DNA of 64,000 nt from Clostridium felsineum DSM 794. Lineage in GTDB: Bacteria; Bacillota; Clostridia; Clostridiales; Clostridiaceae. This document shows positions 17,108 through 27,213 of the stretch, in pieces (within the stretch, counting starts at the first letter, position 1; each line of letters opens with the position of its first letter). The stretch lies in assembly GCF_002006355.2 (NCBI RefSeq), contig NZ_CP096980.1:124001-188000 (forward strand). Reading direction: 5' to 3'. Under the pieces are notes generated by a model. The model made no database searches and was not told where the DNA came from. It saw only the letters and a list, made by a program, of their open reading frames with translations. The translations under genes were made by a program, and so were the position numbers.

Positions 17108-17593
17108 TTAAAAAATAGACTATTACTATTCATCTGTATGGTTTTGGGGCTATTTTTTTTGGCGAACCCTCCATGTTTTGCAGATGATAATGGAAGCCTT
17201 CAGCTTAATCCTAATGTGATTACCAATTCAGATGGAGGTATTGGAACAACAAGCGACTTCTCAATACGAAACCAGCTTTTTACTCCTACAATTGACAAGC
17301 TTGCAAAAGAGCAGGCTCAGGATAATGTTCCAAAACAAAGAAAGACACTCGATTTCTCAAAGCAGACAACCAATACACTCTACAATGCAAATACAAAAAA
17401 GGTTGTAAAACAGCTATTTGTGGACTATAAGCCGCAAGTTATTGCAGCTAGTACGAGCACGAGTTATTCTAAAACAACGATTTGGTATTGGATCATTTCA
17501 CTAGCTGCGGTTCCATTGATTGTTTTAGCTATTTTCTTAGGACGAAAAAATGCAAAAAGGAGATTAAGAAAGAAAAATGAGCGAACGCATTGA
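17105..17593 (+). CDS. essA: Type VII secretion membrane protein EssA
   Basis: About 162 aa. A signal-like hydrophobic N-terminus (LLKNRLLLFICMVLGLFFLA) is followed by an extracytoplasmic region and a C-terminal membrane segment (IWYWIISLAAVPLIVLAIFLG) with a basic cytoplasmic tail, the EssA layout. It is part of the membrane complex with EssB and EssC. The start is uncertain: the frame extends back to a TTG at 17030 inside esxA, but TTG 17105 begins a proper signal sequence after the hairpin; ATG 17138 is another option. Overlaps esaB by 17 bp. Confidence 0.8.
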   Translation: MLKNRLLLFICMVLGLFFLANPPCFADDNGSLQLNPNVITNSDGGIGTTSDFSIRNQLFTPTIDKLAKEQAQDNVPKQRKTLDFSKQTTNTLYNANTKKVVKQLFVDYKPQVIAASTSTSYSKTTIWYWIISLAAVPLIVLAIFLGRKNAKRRLRKKNERTH

Positions 17594-17849
17594 TATAAGC
17601 ATTGAGCTTAATGGGCAACAGTTGGATTTCTGTATTCCTACAGAAATAACTATGGGGCGTTTTATCGAACTCATGCATCAAGTGCTTAAGGGTGGAGTAA
17701 TGCCCAAAAGTTGGACGCTTAAGCTGAAAGACAAATACATAAAAGTGGATGATACTGATTTGATAAAAGAACTGCCAATAGGCAGTGGGGACGTATTTTG
17801 CATTATTCCCACGAGAGAAAGACAGGAGAATTTGAATGAAAATATCTAA
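17577..17849 (+). CDS. esaB: EsaB, ubiquitin-like type VII secretion regulator
   Basis: A 90-aa YukD/EsaB-type protein with a ubiquitin-like fold (RIDISIELNGQQLDFCIPTEITMGRFIELM... LPIGSGDVFCIIP). It is a small cytoplasmic accessory of the type VIIb apparatus. Its start lies inside essA and its end inside essB, as is usual for this gene order. Confidence 0.88.
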   Translation: MSERIDISIELNGQQLDFCIPTEITMGRFIELMHQVLKGGVMPKSWTLKLKDKYIKVDDTDLIKELPIGSGDVFCIIPTRERQENLNENI

Positions 17850-18951
17850 CAGTAAGATGAGTCTTGAGTTTGAAAGAAATAAAAATTTTTTTCAAGTACG
17901 CTTAGAAAGTACGCAATTTAAGGAAGCAGTGCTCAAAGAACTTTCTGACAAAGTGACTGTTAATGAAGACAATGAGACATGGGTACTTTCTTACACTGTT
18001 CCTGAAGCGGCTAAAAGTCTGGCCTCTGCTACAAGGCTTACGAAAACGCGTCTTGAAAGATTAAAATTGGCACAAAAACTTGTTACACTTTCTGGTTTGG
18101 AAAATCAATTTAAAATTCCTTTTCTTCATCCAGAAAATATATTATTAATAGGAGAAAAAATATTTGTTGTTCATTTTGGTATGCATCAGCTCATTGCGCC
18201 ATTTGATATCACTTCGATGGATTTTTTAAAGTCGTATAAAGCTCTTATTTTTTACATATTCAATTCTAAAGTACCATTTGAGTCACTTGTTTCTGGCTCA
18301 CTAGCAATGAATGATAAGTTTAGTCAAAGGATTAATAGTTTTGAGAGCATACAAGAAATAGCTGAATTTATTGATCAGGAGTTACAAAACGAAACAGAAA
18401 AGATTAATCGAAATATCGCTTTTGTACCCAAAGGTCGCTATCGCTTCTTTAAATACTTTGGAACTTTGGCTATTATCCTTGCACTTATTTTAGGTTGGTT
18501 TACTTACTCTTATTACAGTAACAATAAGAAGCAAAATGCTATTATTACTGCACAGACTGATTTCTTGACCAATAACTATGACAAAACGCAGACTGACTTG
18601 CAAAACTATGCTCCTAATAAACTACCAAAGGCAGCACGTTATATACTAGCTGTAAGTTCTGTTAATTTGTCAGACTTAACAATGGCACAGAAACAAGCCA
18701 TATTGAATAATATTTCCACTAAATCAGATGATAATACCTTAAATTATTGGGTTTATAGTGGTCGTGGTGACTTTAAGCAAGCCTTGAACCTTGCACAAAA
18801 TTTGGGTGATGTTCAGTTGACTTTATTAGCATACACTAATCTTTACGAGACAACCAAGCTTAATACCACAATGGATGGTGCGAAGAAACAACAACTTTTG
18901 GATGAGTATAATAAGAAAATTCAAGAGCTAACAAAAAATCTTGGGAAATAG
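17836..18951 (+). CDS. essB: Type VII secretion protein EssB (pseudokinase)
   Basis: 371 aa. The N-terminal cytoplasmic domain (about 1-195) has the protein-kinase-like fold of EssB/YukC. One membrane segment, FGTLAIILALILGWFTYSYY, lies at about residues 207-228, followed by a helical extracytoplasmic domain. EssB bridges EssC and the other membrane components. AGGAG lies 7 bp before the ATG, and the start overlaps esaB by 14 bp. Normal length. Confidence 0.92.
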   Translation: MKISNSKMSLEFERNKNFFQVRLESTQFKEAVLKELSDKVTVNEDNETWVLSYTVPEAAKSLASATRLTKTRLERLKLAQKLVTLSGLENQFKIPFLHPENILLIGEKIFVVHFGMHQLIAPFDITSMDFLKSYKALIFYIFNSKVPFESLVSGSLAMNDKFSQRINSFESIQEIAEFIDQELQNETEKINRNIAFVPKGRYRFFKYFGTLAIILALILGWFTYSYYSNNKKQNAIITAQTDFLTNNYDKTQTDLQNYAPNKLPKAARYILAVSSVNLSDLTMAQKQAILNNISTKSDDNTLNYWVYSGRGDFKQALNLAQNLGDVQLTLLAYTNLYETTKLNTTMDGAKKQQLLDEYNKKIQELTKNLGK

Positions 18952-18960
18952 GAGGTACTT

Positions 18961-21900
18961 ATGAGCAGTAAAGGTTTTGAAATCGGAGAAGAGATACAAG
19001 AACAAAATTTCTTTATTGATAATCGCTTGAATGGGAGTCAGCTTCTCTTTGTAATTTATCTTTTAGGAGAGAAGCTCCATACTATTAGTTTGTCAGAAGA
19101 GCGTCCGTCTATTAGGTATCAAGAGTCAATCTTTGGTGTTATTGGTGGAACACTGTTTATAAATGGTGCCACCGTTACTAAGGGATACTCTAAAGTGGGA
19201 GAGCTTGAAGTTTTGGTTGTTTCTCCGCAAACTGCTGAGACAATGTTCTTTTTAATTAATAAAGAGGAGTATTTTGTTCTGGGATCAGACGCAATTGCAA
19301 GTATCCAAACCCAAGGAAATGTACAAGTGGTTATTCATGAGGACACTTTTATAATTGATGACAATGGAGACTTTGTTTATTTCAACAATGATCCAATCAA
19401 AGGGCATCATTATGTTAAGGGCATTCAAACAGGTAATCAAATATTGACACATGATTTTTTGCTTGAAAAGCGTAAAGCTCAATGGAAGTTAACTACATTT
19501 TCAGATACTATTAATTTTGATAATGAGTGTTTTTTAAGGCAGCTTCCTGAAGTTGAATTCCCAAAAGATTTTCCTAAATACAGACGTAGTCCTAGGCTTC
19601 GATTAGAGCCTCCTTGTGGTAAATTTAAGATTCAGAAAATCGTGGAAGCACCAAAAGCAAGTAAAAATGGAGTTTTGAGGGCAATTGTTCCGCCTATCGG
19701 TATGCTTGCTGTCACAGGGATGACTAGTGTTCTTTCAGGACGTAATCCACTCATGATGTTAGGTATGGGCTTTATGAGTGTTATAACGGCTACTTTTACT
19801 GTCTCTCAGTATATAGGAGAGAAAAAAGAGCAGAAGATCGAGAATAAAAAGCGAAAGGAAAACTATGAGCAATATCTTATTAAGACAGTAGCTGAAATTT
19901 CTGATAAATATGATGAAGAAACAGAAGTATTGAATTTTAGAAATCCTTCGCCTAGAAGATTATTTGAAATGATCGAAACATACAATTCTCGAATCTATGA
20001 GCGAATGGCAAATGACAAAGATTTCTTAATGGTCACGCTAGGCATAGGAAATCAATCCTCTCATTTATCCATTGATTCAGATATTAATGACAGAGACACG
20101 GATGAGGATTCGCTGCGTGTAAAACGTTTAGTCGAGAGTTTTTCGATGCAACATGAAGTACCGATAACGCTTAAGTTGACAGAACAAACTTTAGGATTAG
20201 TTGGAACCTATCCTGTACTAAAAACTGCAGTTGCTAATTTATTATTGCAAGTGGCTTTCTTTCATTCTTATCGAGATGTCAATTTCTTGAGCCTTGTGCC
20301 AGAGAAGAGTTATCTAAAGGATTGGACACAATGGCGACTTCTTCCTCATTTTAAAATTCAAGAGTTGAATATGCGTGGTATTGTTCATAATGCTCACACA
20401 CGCGATCTTCTCTTAAATTCGTTCTATCAGATTTTGAATAAACGTAAGCAAGTGCTAAAAGATGCGGGAAAAGAAAAACCGAAGTTTGCACCACATTATA
20501 TTTTTACAATTTTCGATGATTCTTACCTATCAGGTCACGGTATTAACGAATTTTTGGCAGAGGATATGAGTGAACTGGGTGTAACAGTTATCTGGTGTAA
20601 GGAAGACCAAAAACTCCTTACTGAAACAGTTACCGCACTTGTGGAATACAAGAACCAAAGTGCAGGCGAAATTATTAATGATAATAAAGTCTATGTGGCT
20701 AAATCTTTTGAACCATATGGAGAGGTACCATTCCTTGAAAAGAGCCTTCGTAAGCTTACGAACTTGGAACACGTTGAAGTAGAGAAAAATGCGATTCCTG
20801 AAAGTTTGAGTTTGCTTGACCAATACGAAGTGAAAAAGGTTGAGGAATTGGATATAGAGAAGCGCTGGGTAAGTGCTGAGCCTAATAAGTCCATTAAATC
20901 CCTTATTGGTTGGCGTGGAAAATCAGAATATATGTATTGGGACTTACATGAAAGGGTGCATGGACCGCACGCTCTGGTCGGTGGTACTACAGGTTCAGGT
21001 AAGTCTGAATTCTTAACCACTTACCTTATTGGGCTTGCTATTAACTTCTCTCCAGAAGACATTGGAATGCTTATCATTGATTGGAAGGGTGGCGGTATTG
21101 CTAACACCTTGGATAAGCTACCACATTTTATGGGTTCTATTACCAACTTGGATGGAGCAGGAACTGCAAGAGCATTGGCAAGTATTAAGGCTGAAATGGA
21201 TAAGCGTATGAAAGAATTTGCTAGGTTCGGAGTGAATAACATCAATGGCTATATGAGTCTTTATAAGAGTCGACTTAATCCTAAACCTGACACAAAATAT
21301 CCTCAAAAACCCATTCCACATTTGATTCTAGTCTCTGATGAATTTGCAGAATTAAAATCAAATGTTCCTGAGTTTTTAGATGAATTGACTTCTGTAGCAC
21401 GTATCGGACGTTCACTTGGAGTACATTTGATTCTAGCAACTCAAAAGCCAAGTGGCGTTGTCAATGATCAAATAGAAGCTAACTCAACAAGTAAAATTGC
21501 CCTTAAGATGGCAAGCGAGCAAGATTCTAATGAACTTTTAAAAACACATGATGCAGCACATATAACACAGCCGGGACGTGGATATATAAAGGTTGGTCAA
21601 AATGAGGTTTATGAGCTTTTTCAAAGTGGTTATGCAGGAATTCCTTATGATCCAGATGCTGAAACGGTAGAAACCGCGGATGAGCGTATTTATCAAATTA
21701 ACGGTATTGGTCAAACGGAACTGGTTTATGATCCGGGCGAGGAAGTGGTTCAAGTGCATGACACAAGTGATCTACCTACACAACTTGAAGCGGTTATTTC
21801 AGAAGTAAATCGTGTGTTTGAGGAATCACAATTAACGCTTCCGGCTAAACCTTGGTTACCTAATTTAAAAAGTCAGCTTCCAACACCAGAGTTAACTCAA

Positions 21901-23457
21901 GCACCAGAACTCAATACAAAAATTCCATTGGGACTCCTTGATATTCCAAGTAGCCAGACTCAAGAGAACTACACTTTTGATATTACAGATGCTAGTCATA
22001 CGATTATCTTCTCAAGTCCAGGTTATGGTAAATCAACAGTACTTCAAACCATTGTTATGAATTTGGCAAGGCAAAATACACCTGAAAGGATTCAATTCAA
22101 TCTTATTGATTTTGGAAATAATGGATTATTGCCACTGAAGGGATTGCCACACGTGGCAGATATTGTGATGTTGGAAGAAGTAGAGAAACTTGAAAAAATG
22201 ATGGAACGAATTTCTTCTGTATTATTCTATCGAAAGAGCTTGTTCAAAAAAGTAGGAGTTGCATCTCTTTCACAATATGAGTCAAAAACAAAAGAAAAGC
22301 TTCCAATCATTATAACTACGCTAGACAGTTATGATGGCTTAAGTCAACAAGACCGCAGGAAAGAAGCTATTGATAATTTACTCATTCAACTTTTGCGTGA
22401 AGGAGCAGCCTTAGGACTATATCTTATTATGACAGCAGGACGAGTAGGTGGAGTACGCATGAGCATGATGTCAAATATTAAAACCAAGATGGTACTTTAT
22501 CTTAATGATGAGTCTGAAGTTGTAGCAGTTATGGGACGTGATCGAGTGACTCAAGAAGAAATTGTTGGACGAGGTCAAGTCATGCTGGATACCCCAACAG
22601 CGATTCAGTTTTATTTGCCAAGTCACGATGGAAATGTTCTTAAACTTCTTGAAGCTATTGAAAATGATGTGATCAAATTGGATAAAGCATGGACAGGCGA
22701 GAGACCTGAAAAAATTCCAATGACCCCTGAAGAATTAAGCTTAGAGGCTTTTGAGGAGCTTCCAAAAGTTATTCAGTGGAGAAAGTCACAAAGAATTCCA
22801 ATGGGGATGTCTTATCAAACGACAGAAATCCTTGGAATTGTACCAAGTACCCAGCCGTATTTCTTGTTTGCGCCAATGGATGATGACCAGATGTTACTTT
22901 TCCAAAGTCTTTTATTGACTGAAATTGCTAAAATCAACACAGATGTCTTATTGGTTGATTTCAATGAAAGCTTTGAGGAAGTACTTATGCAGCACTCCTT
23001 AACAGAAAATGTTACACTCGTTACAGATAAAAATGATGCTAAAGATGTCATTGCAGGTATGGTTGGTTATGTGAAGCTTGCGAAAAAACATGAAAATGGT
23101 GAGCCAATGCTTCTTGTGATTAGCAACCTTCAAGATTTTATTCAAAAGACAAACCTTCCTGCCAATGATTTTGTTTTAGCTTTGAAAAATGTTTACAAGG
23201 CAGGTTTGGATATCTTGATTTTCACTCCGCATGAATACATTGCGAAGAGTTTTGACGAAGTGCCAAAAGCTATTAGGCAATTGAAATTTGCAGGAATGAT
23301 TGGATCAAGAGCTTATGACACTCCTCTAATTAAGACCACAAGCACTTCTAGAGAACCTGAGCTTTCAATTCAAGATGCTTACTTTGTGTTAAGGGGTGGC
23401 TCTAGTTTTGATAAGATGAAATTGCCTCAAATCACGAAAGGAGAGAATAATGACTAA
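18961..23457 (+). CDS. essC: Type VII secretion ATPase EssC (FtsK/SpoIIIE family)
   Basis: 1498 aa, the motor of the system. FHA-like N-terminal region (about 1-200); two membrane segments near residues 237-280 (AIVPPIGMLAVTGM..., LMMLGMGFMSVITATF). The first ATPase domain has Walker A GGTTGSGKS (about 674-682) and Walker B LILVSDEFAEL (about 787-797). The second has SSPGYGKST (about 1018-1026). A third, degenerate domain near 1290-1450 lacks a GKS loop. The domain order and length are those of EssC. The variable C-terminal third usually matches the local effectors. AGGAGG precedes the ATG. Confidence 0.96.
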   Translation: MSSKGFEIGEEIQEQNFFIDNRLNGSQLLFVIYLLGEKLHTISLSEERPSIRYQESIFGVIGGTLFINGATVTKGYSKVGELEVLVVSPQTAETMFFLINKEEYFVLGSDAIASIQTQGNVQVVIHEDTFIIDDNGDFVYFNNDPIKGHHYVKGIQTGNQILTHDFLLEKRKAQWKLTTFSDTINFDNECFLRQLPEVEFPKDFPKYRRSPRLRLEPPCGKFKIQKIVEAPKASKNGVLRAIVPPIGMLAVTGMTSVLSGRNPLMMLGMGFMSVITATFTVSQYIGEKKEQKIENKKRKENYEQYLIKTVAEISDKYDEETEVLNFRNPSPRRLFEMIETYNSRIYERMANDKDFLMVTLGIGNQSSHLSIDSDINDRDTDEDSLRVKRLVESFSMQHEVPITLKLTEQTLGLVGTYPVLKTAVANLLLQVAFFHSYRDVNFLSLVPEKSYLKDWTQWRLLPHFKIQELNMRGIVHNAHTRDLLLNSFYQILNKRKQVLKDAGKEKPKFAPHYIFTIFDDSYLSGHGINEFLAEDMSELGVTVIWCKEDQKLLTETVTALVEYKNQSAGEIINDNKVYVAKSFEPYGEVPFLEKSLRKLTNLEHVEVEKNAIPESLSLLDQYEVKKVEELDIEKRWVSAEPNKSIKSLIGWRGKSEYMYWDLHERVHGPHALVGGTTGSGKSEFLTTYLIGLAINFSPEDIGMLIIDWKGGGIANTLDKLPHFMGSITNLDGAGTARALASIKAEMDKRMKEFARFGVNNINGYMSLYKSRLNPKPDTKYPQKPIPHLILVSDEFAELKSNVPEFLDELTSVARIGRSLGVHLILATQKPSGVVNDQIEANSTSKIALKMASEQDSNELLKTHDAAHITQPGRGYIKVGQNEVYELFQSGYAGIPYDPDAETVETADERIYQINGIGQTELVYDPGEEVVQVHDTSDLPTQLEAVISEVNRVFEESQLTLPAKPWLPNLKSQLPTPELTQAPELNTKIPLGLLDIPSSQTQENYTFDITDASHTIIFSSPGYGKSTVLQTIVMNLARQNTPERIQFNLIDFGNNGLLPLKGLPHVADIVMLEEVEKLEKMMERISSVLFYRKSLFKKVGVASLSQYESKTKEKLPIIITTLDSYDGLSQQDRRKEAIDNLLIQLLREGAALGLYLIMTAGRVGGVRMSMMSNIKTKMVLYLNDESEVVAVMGRDRVTQEEIVGRGQVMLDTPTAIQFYLPSHDGNVLKLLEAIENDVIKLDKAWTGERPEKIPMTPEELSLEAFEELPKVIQWRKSQRIPMGMSYQTTEILGIVPSTQPYFLFAPMDDDQMLLFQSLLLTEIAKINTDVLLVDFNESFEEVLMQHSLTENVTLVTDKNDAKDVIAGMVGYVKLAKKHENGEPMLLVISNLQDFIQKTNLPANDFVLALKNVYKAGLDILIFTPHEYIAKSFDEVPKAIRQLKFAGMIGSRAYDTPLIKTTSTSREPELSIQDAYFVLRGGSSFDKMKLPQITKGENND

Positions 23458-23896
23458 AAGTTCACCAGTATTATTACCTCTAGGGACAGCAGTAAGAATA
23501 AAAGATGATGATAGTATATATATTATTATTTCAAGGGGATTTCAAAAAAGGGGAGAGGAGACCATTGCAGGTTATCGTGGAGTTCCCCATCCCTTTGGAG
23601 AAAATAGCAAATATAAAACACTTGTGATTTCAAGCAAAGCTATTACAGAAGTGGTTCAACGGGGTTATGAGGACAAGCTAGATGAAAAATTTATAGATGA
23701 ACAACTCTCAAAAGTCCTTGACGCTCCAGTAGGCTCCACAAAAAAAGAACCTGCCAAAGTTGTGGAGTCTGCTATGCCAAAGACAGAAGTAGAGGTAAAG
23801 ACGGTGCCCCAAAGTACTCCAGTAAAGAAGGAGACTGAACATCCTTATGATCCATTTTATAAACTCAAACACAAAAGAAAGGAAGTTAAAAAATAA
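23450..23896 (+). CDS. DUF4176 protein (type VII accessory), first copy
   Basis: 148 aa, overlapping essC by 8 bp. The N-terminus LLPLGTAVRIKDDDSIYIIISRGF matches DUF4176, a family found in type VIIb loci. The C-terminal third is low-complexity (Lys/Glu/Pro) and probably disordered. A cytoplasmic accessory role in effector handling is likely, but the mechanism is unknown. The next gene is a paralogue. Confidence 0.8.
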   Translation: MTKSSPVLLPLGTAVRIKDDDSIYIIISRGFQKRGEETIAGYRGVPHPFGENSKYKTLVISSKAITEVVQRGYEDKLDEKFIDEQLSKVLDAPVGSTKKEPAKVVESAMPKTEVEVKTVPQSTPVKKETEHPYDPFYKLKHKRKEVKK

Positions 23897-24282
23897 TGGA
23901 AGAAAAAAGTTTTTTACCACTCGGAAGTATTGTAATTCTCAAAGGTGCAATCAAAAAATTGATGATTGTCAGCAGAGCTAATGTAGTTAATAATAATTAT
24001 TTTGATTATGGTGCAATTCTTTATCCAGAAGGGATGGTTGATGAAAATGTAGCTTACTTCAATAGCAAAGATATTTTTAAGATAGTTTCAGAAGCATATA
24101 CAGATGAAGATGATGCATTGATAGTGGAACAACTAGTACAAGCTAAAGAAGAATACTTAGCGTCTAGCGTTAAGGAAATTGAAGAAAATGTTTCAGCACA
24201 AGAAACAGTGTCAACAGAGGAAGCTGACCTTGAGGATGATCCTTTTGCAGCTGTGCGAGATATGGAGGATGAAGATGAGTGA
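23896..24282 (+). CDS. DUF4176 protein, second copy
   Basis: 128 aa. FLPLGSIVILKGAIKKLMIVSRA aligns with the same part of the preceding protein (LPLGTAVRIKDDDSIYIIISRG), and a YFxSKDI-type segment follows. The C-terminus is acidic (EEADLEDDPFAAVRDMEDEDE). The stop/start overlap of TAATG with the previous gene points to coupled translation. Function as for the first copy, unknown in detail. Confidence 0.8.
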   Translation: MEEKSFLPLGSIVILKGAIKKLMIVSRANVVNNNYFDYGAILYPEGMVDENVAYFNSKDIFKIVSEAYTDEDDALIVEQLVQAKEEYLASSVKEIEENVSAQETVSTEEADLEDDPFAAVRDMEDEDE

Positions 24283-24586
24283 TTCAGAAAAATATGATCG
24301 AGTCATACGACTAAATGGTTATGTTAATCGACTGGAAGATTTATTAGATGCTACTTGTGAACTGGATTTTACACAATTCGAAACAGCAGGAACAACGAAT
24401 TGGTCGGGTAAAGTAAAGAAAAGTAATTTTGACAATGAATATAAAAATGCCAGCGACCAATTAGCAAAGGCAGCACCAGAAATAGAAGAAGCGATTTCAA
24501 CATGTAAGAGCAAGATGTACAGTTTGGCTTGGTCCATTAATGATAAATGGATGAAGACAAAAGCTCTTGCCATTACAACTTTCTAG
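24275..24586 (+). CDS. Small helical LXG-partner protein (DUF5082-like)
   Basis: 103 aa. The ATG at 24275 follows GGAGGATGAAG and overlaps the previous stop; the frame extends upstream but without a site. It is a helical protein (YDRVIRLNGYVNRLEDLLDATCELDFTQFE... YKNASDQLAKAAPEIEEAISTCKSKMYSLAWSINDKW). Size, position just before an LXG gene, and pairing with another approximately 90-aa helical protein match the Lap/YwqH-type chaperone-adaptors that bind LXG domains for export. The family name is my best guess. Confidence 0.65.
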   Translation: MSDSEKYDRVIRLNGYVNRLEDLLDATCELDFTQFETAGTTNWSGKVKKSNFDNEYKNASDQLAKAAPEIEEAISTCKSKMYSLAWSINDKWMKTKALAITTF

Positions 24587-24598
24587 GAGGGGCAAGAT

Positions 24599-24865
24599 AT
24601 GGGAAATAAAGTAGGTGTTAACACCCATAAACACAAGACTGAGATAATGAGTGTTGGAAAAATTGCGGCTAAGGTAGCAGGCGTTAGAAATGGTTTGGAT
24701 ACTAAAGATGATCATCTCAAAGTGGATAAAATCCAAACAATTTTTAAAATATATGATGATCTCACAAAGTTGGTAAGTTCTTATGGAGAAATGGCGGCAC
24801 ATGACTTAAAGGAGTTTAACCAAATTGGTATTAATATAGAGAAAACAGATGAGGAGTCAAAATAA
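24599..24865 (+). CDS. Second small LXG-partner protein
   Basis: 88 aa, preceded by AGGAGGGGC. Mostly helical (SVGKIAAKVAGVRNGLDTK...), ending FNQIGINIEKTDEESK, similar in size and place to the Lap/YwqI-type partners of LXG toxins (TIGR04197/DUF5344-like). Its stop overlaps the LXG toxin start (TAATG), which argues for complex formation with the toxin's LXG domain. Confidence 0.6.
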   Translation: MGNKVGVNTHKHKTEIMSVGKIAAKVAGVRNGLDTKDDHLKVDKIQTIFKIYDDLTKLVSSYGEMAAHDLKEFNQIGINIEKTDEESK

Positions 24866-27207
24866 TGAGTAATACAGAACTATATTATGATGCGCTCACT
24901 GACCTTTCTGTTAGGATTGCAGCGGGAATAAAAAATCGTACACAGCCACTTGACGAATTGAATCAGGCAATGACTCAATTAAGCCAAACTGATGCCATAA
25001 AAGGTAACGCAGCTGATGCAATGAAAGCATATATTAATGAAGTACATATGACTTTAATTCAAACACTTGAGTTGCTCCTTAACAATTATGAAATGACACT
25101 TGGCAAGTATGTCAAAGGTTATTTAGAGGTAGATAGCAGCGAGAGCTTCAAGCTAGTTAAGGAAGACTTTGATGCTCATGTGCGTAATCTAAGCTCACAC
25201 CGCTCTGATTTTACTTCTATTGGAGATAAATTAAAAGCTATTTCAGATGAAGCGGAGGATATTCTATCACTAGGAGGCGCAGGCAGCAAACGTCTCTTCA
25301 ATGTTGTGAGTGAGATGGATTCCATGAAAAAAACGGTGAGTAATCTTGACGATAGCTGGAATAAATACGAAAATGGATACAAAGAGTTTGATCAAGTTCA
25401 AGATTTAATTGCACAAACAAAAGCTCTTTTAAAGAGTACACTTTCGGTTCCACGTGGCTATTCCTATAGTCCAGGAAGCTTTAGCAAGCTTATAAGTAAG
25501 GATTTTGTTAATGCTTTTGAGGCTAATGTCAAGTATGCACAAAATAAGGATAATCAGAAAGAGTTTAAGAAGGATTGGGATAGAATTTGTAAGGACTACA
25601 CTACTGACCAGAAACGAATGGCTGAGGAGGAAAAGGAGAAAGCTCAGAAGGAGGGAATCATCGGACTTGTTTGGGATACACTGCAAATTGCTGCAGGAAC
25701 AGTCCTTGTTGTGACAGGAGTTGGAACGGGTTTTGGTGTTGTTCTCATTGCAGGAGGAGTCAATGGTTTCATTAATCATGCATCAATGGCGACAACAGGA
25801 AAGAGTTTCAACATAGTCGGAAATTTGACAAATGAAGTAGGACAATGTTATAACAAGAGTATTGGAAAATCTCTAGGAAAAACTGGCGCTTATGGCCTTG
25901 TTAATGGGTTTATATCAGGAACAGGGGAAATGGTCTCAGGTATGGCTCAGTTTAGCGTGTATGACACAGGAAAAGCAGTTCATACTTTGTTGACAAACCC
26001 TCAAGCAGCAGCACAATTTAAGGCGGAAGCTAAAAATTGGTGGAACCAGGTTCGTAGTGGAAATACTTATGTGATAGGACAAACAACTGCGGTAGCTGCA
26101 AGTGTACTTGTGGCTCCAGAAGATATTGGTGCTGCAGCTAGTAAAGCAAGCAAGGCAGAAAGTTTACTTGGTAAAGTAGGTACGTTCTCAAAATATATCT
26201 CTATTTCAAGTGCAGAAAATGCGAAGAATATCCTTACATTACCAGGGAGAACGATTGGTAACCTTGGAAGTAAGGTTGCAGATTTGCGTACAGTGCTTAG
26301 TGAAGGTAAGGGGATTGTAGGTAATTTCACAAAATCTGTTGTTGTTTCAAGTGCAAAAAATGTGAAGAGTCTCGTTGCTTTGCAAGGGAAGATACTTGAT
26401 GACCTTGGGAGTAAGTTTACAGATTTGCGTACAGCACTTAGTCAAGGTAATGGTATCAGATATGCATTTGCGGATGCAGGCGATGGACGATCAATTTTCA
26501 GCGAAATAAGTAAGGAAAATATAGAACATGTAGATGCAGACAAAATATGTCACGATAGGTATACACAGTGGATTAATGGTGAGTCGTCTGAGAGTATTGC
26601 TAATGTTGAAATTAAAATAGGTAATGCTGATTTAGATGCATATAGGGCTCAAATTGGAGTCCCTGAGAGGAATACAGTTTCCGTAGGAAAAACCGATGTA
26701 AAAGGATTAGAAGGTAAGAAATTTAATGGGGCATCACCAGAAGTTAGAAAAGAAGGAGGATTACAAGGGTTAGATGACATGTTTCCAAACCGCGGGATAA
26801 CAGCTCCATATGATAAAAGTATACCTGGTCATAAACAATTTATGGAACATGCAGAAGAAGGCTCTATTGCTGAATTTGAGGATGCTGTTGAGAAAGCTGG
26901 ACTAGAACCAGAAGACGTTAAAGGAACATTCTATATCCACCAATCTAATCCAAGAGGTGTTTGTGATAAATGTACTTTAGGGCTGTTTAAACCTGATATT
27001 TACGGAAGAAAGGGTATATTTAAGCAATTAACTGATAAGTACCCAAATTTAACAATAAAGGTTACAACACAAATGGATTATTCTATTGAATTTCCTAGAG
27101 GTACTTTGTCATTTGAAGTTAAAAATGGTGAAGTATTAAACGCTGTACAAGTAAGAAAAAATCCCAAAAATAAATTTCAATTTTCGCATTATCCAGAACA
27201 GGAGTGA
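24865..27207 (+). CDS. LXG-domain polymorphic toxin with deaminase-like C-terminal tip
   Basis: 780 aa. Residues 1-200 form the helical LXG export domain; 200-530 are a middle/pretoxin region with hydrophobic segments (TLQIAAGTVLVVTGVGTGFGVVLIAGG). The tip (about 531-780) has His662-Ala-Glu664 and, after an NPRGV segment, Cys700-x-x-Cys703, the zinc-site pattern of cytidine-deaminase-fold toxins (SCP1.201/MafB19-like). It probably edits bases in nucleic acids of rival cells. The body uses CGT/CGC-type codons while the tip is much more AT-rich (AGA arginine), a sign the tip was acquired separately. The immunity gene follows. Confidence 0.85.
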   Translation: MSNTELYYDALTDLSVRIAAGIKNRTQPLDELNQAMTQLSQTDAIKGNAADAMKAYINEVHMTLIQTLELLLNNYEMTLGKYVKGYLEVDSSESFKLVKEDFDAHVRNLSSHRSDFTSIGDKLKAISDEAEDILSLGGAGSKRLFNVVSEMDSMKKTVSNLDDSWNKYENGYKEFDQVQDLIAQTKALLKSTLSVPRGYSYSPGSFSKLISKDFVNAFEANVKYAQNKDNQKEFKKDWDRICKDYTTDQKRMAEEEKEKAQKEGIIGLVWDTLQIAAGTVLVVTGVGTGFGVVLIAGGVNGFINHASMATTGKSFNIVGNLTNEVGQCYNKSIGKSLGKTGAYGLVNGFISGTGEMVSGMAQFSVYDTGKAVHTLLTNPQAAAQFKAEAKNWWNQVRSGNTYVIGQTTAVAASVLVAPEDIGAAASKASKAESLLGKVGTFSKYISISSAENAKNILTLPGRTIGNLGSKVADLRTVLSEGKGIVGNFTKSVVVSSAKNVKSLVALQGKILDDLGSKFTDLRTALSQGNGIRYAFADAGDGRSIFSEISKENIEHVDADKICHDRYTQWINGESSESIANVEIKIGNADLDAYRAQIGVPERNTVSVGKTDVKGLEGKKFNGASPEVRKEGGLQGLDDMFPNRGITAPYDKSIPGHKQFMEHAEEGSIAEFEDAVEKAGLEPEDVKGTFYIHQSNPRGVCDKCTLGLFKPDIYGRKGIFKQLTDKYPNLTIKVTTQMDYSIEFPRGTLSFEVKNGEVLNAVQVRKNPKNKFQFSHYPEQE
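26147..26363 (+). repeat. Recombination block in the pretoxin region (copy 1)
   Basis: 217 bp, repeated at 30546-30762 with only 2 mismatches, and in diverged form at about 28890-29090 and 27857-27945. It lies just upstream of the toxin-tip boundary. Confidence 0.9.
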
Positions 27208-27213
27208 TAATTA

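Noticed and set aside
21029..21211. Open frames opposite or inside essC, and similar antisense frames elsewhere
   Set aside because: They overlap well-supported genes, lack ribosome binding sites and show no family features; they are shadows of the real frames.
25429..25779. Minus-strand Cys/Asn/Ser-rich frame inside the LXG toxin gene
   Set aside because: Complement of a strong coding frame; low-complexity composition and no start signal.
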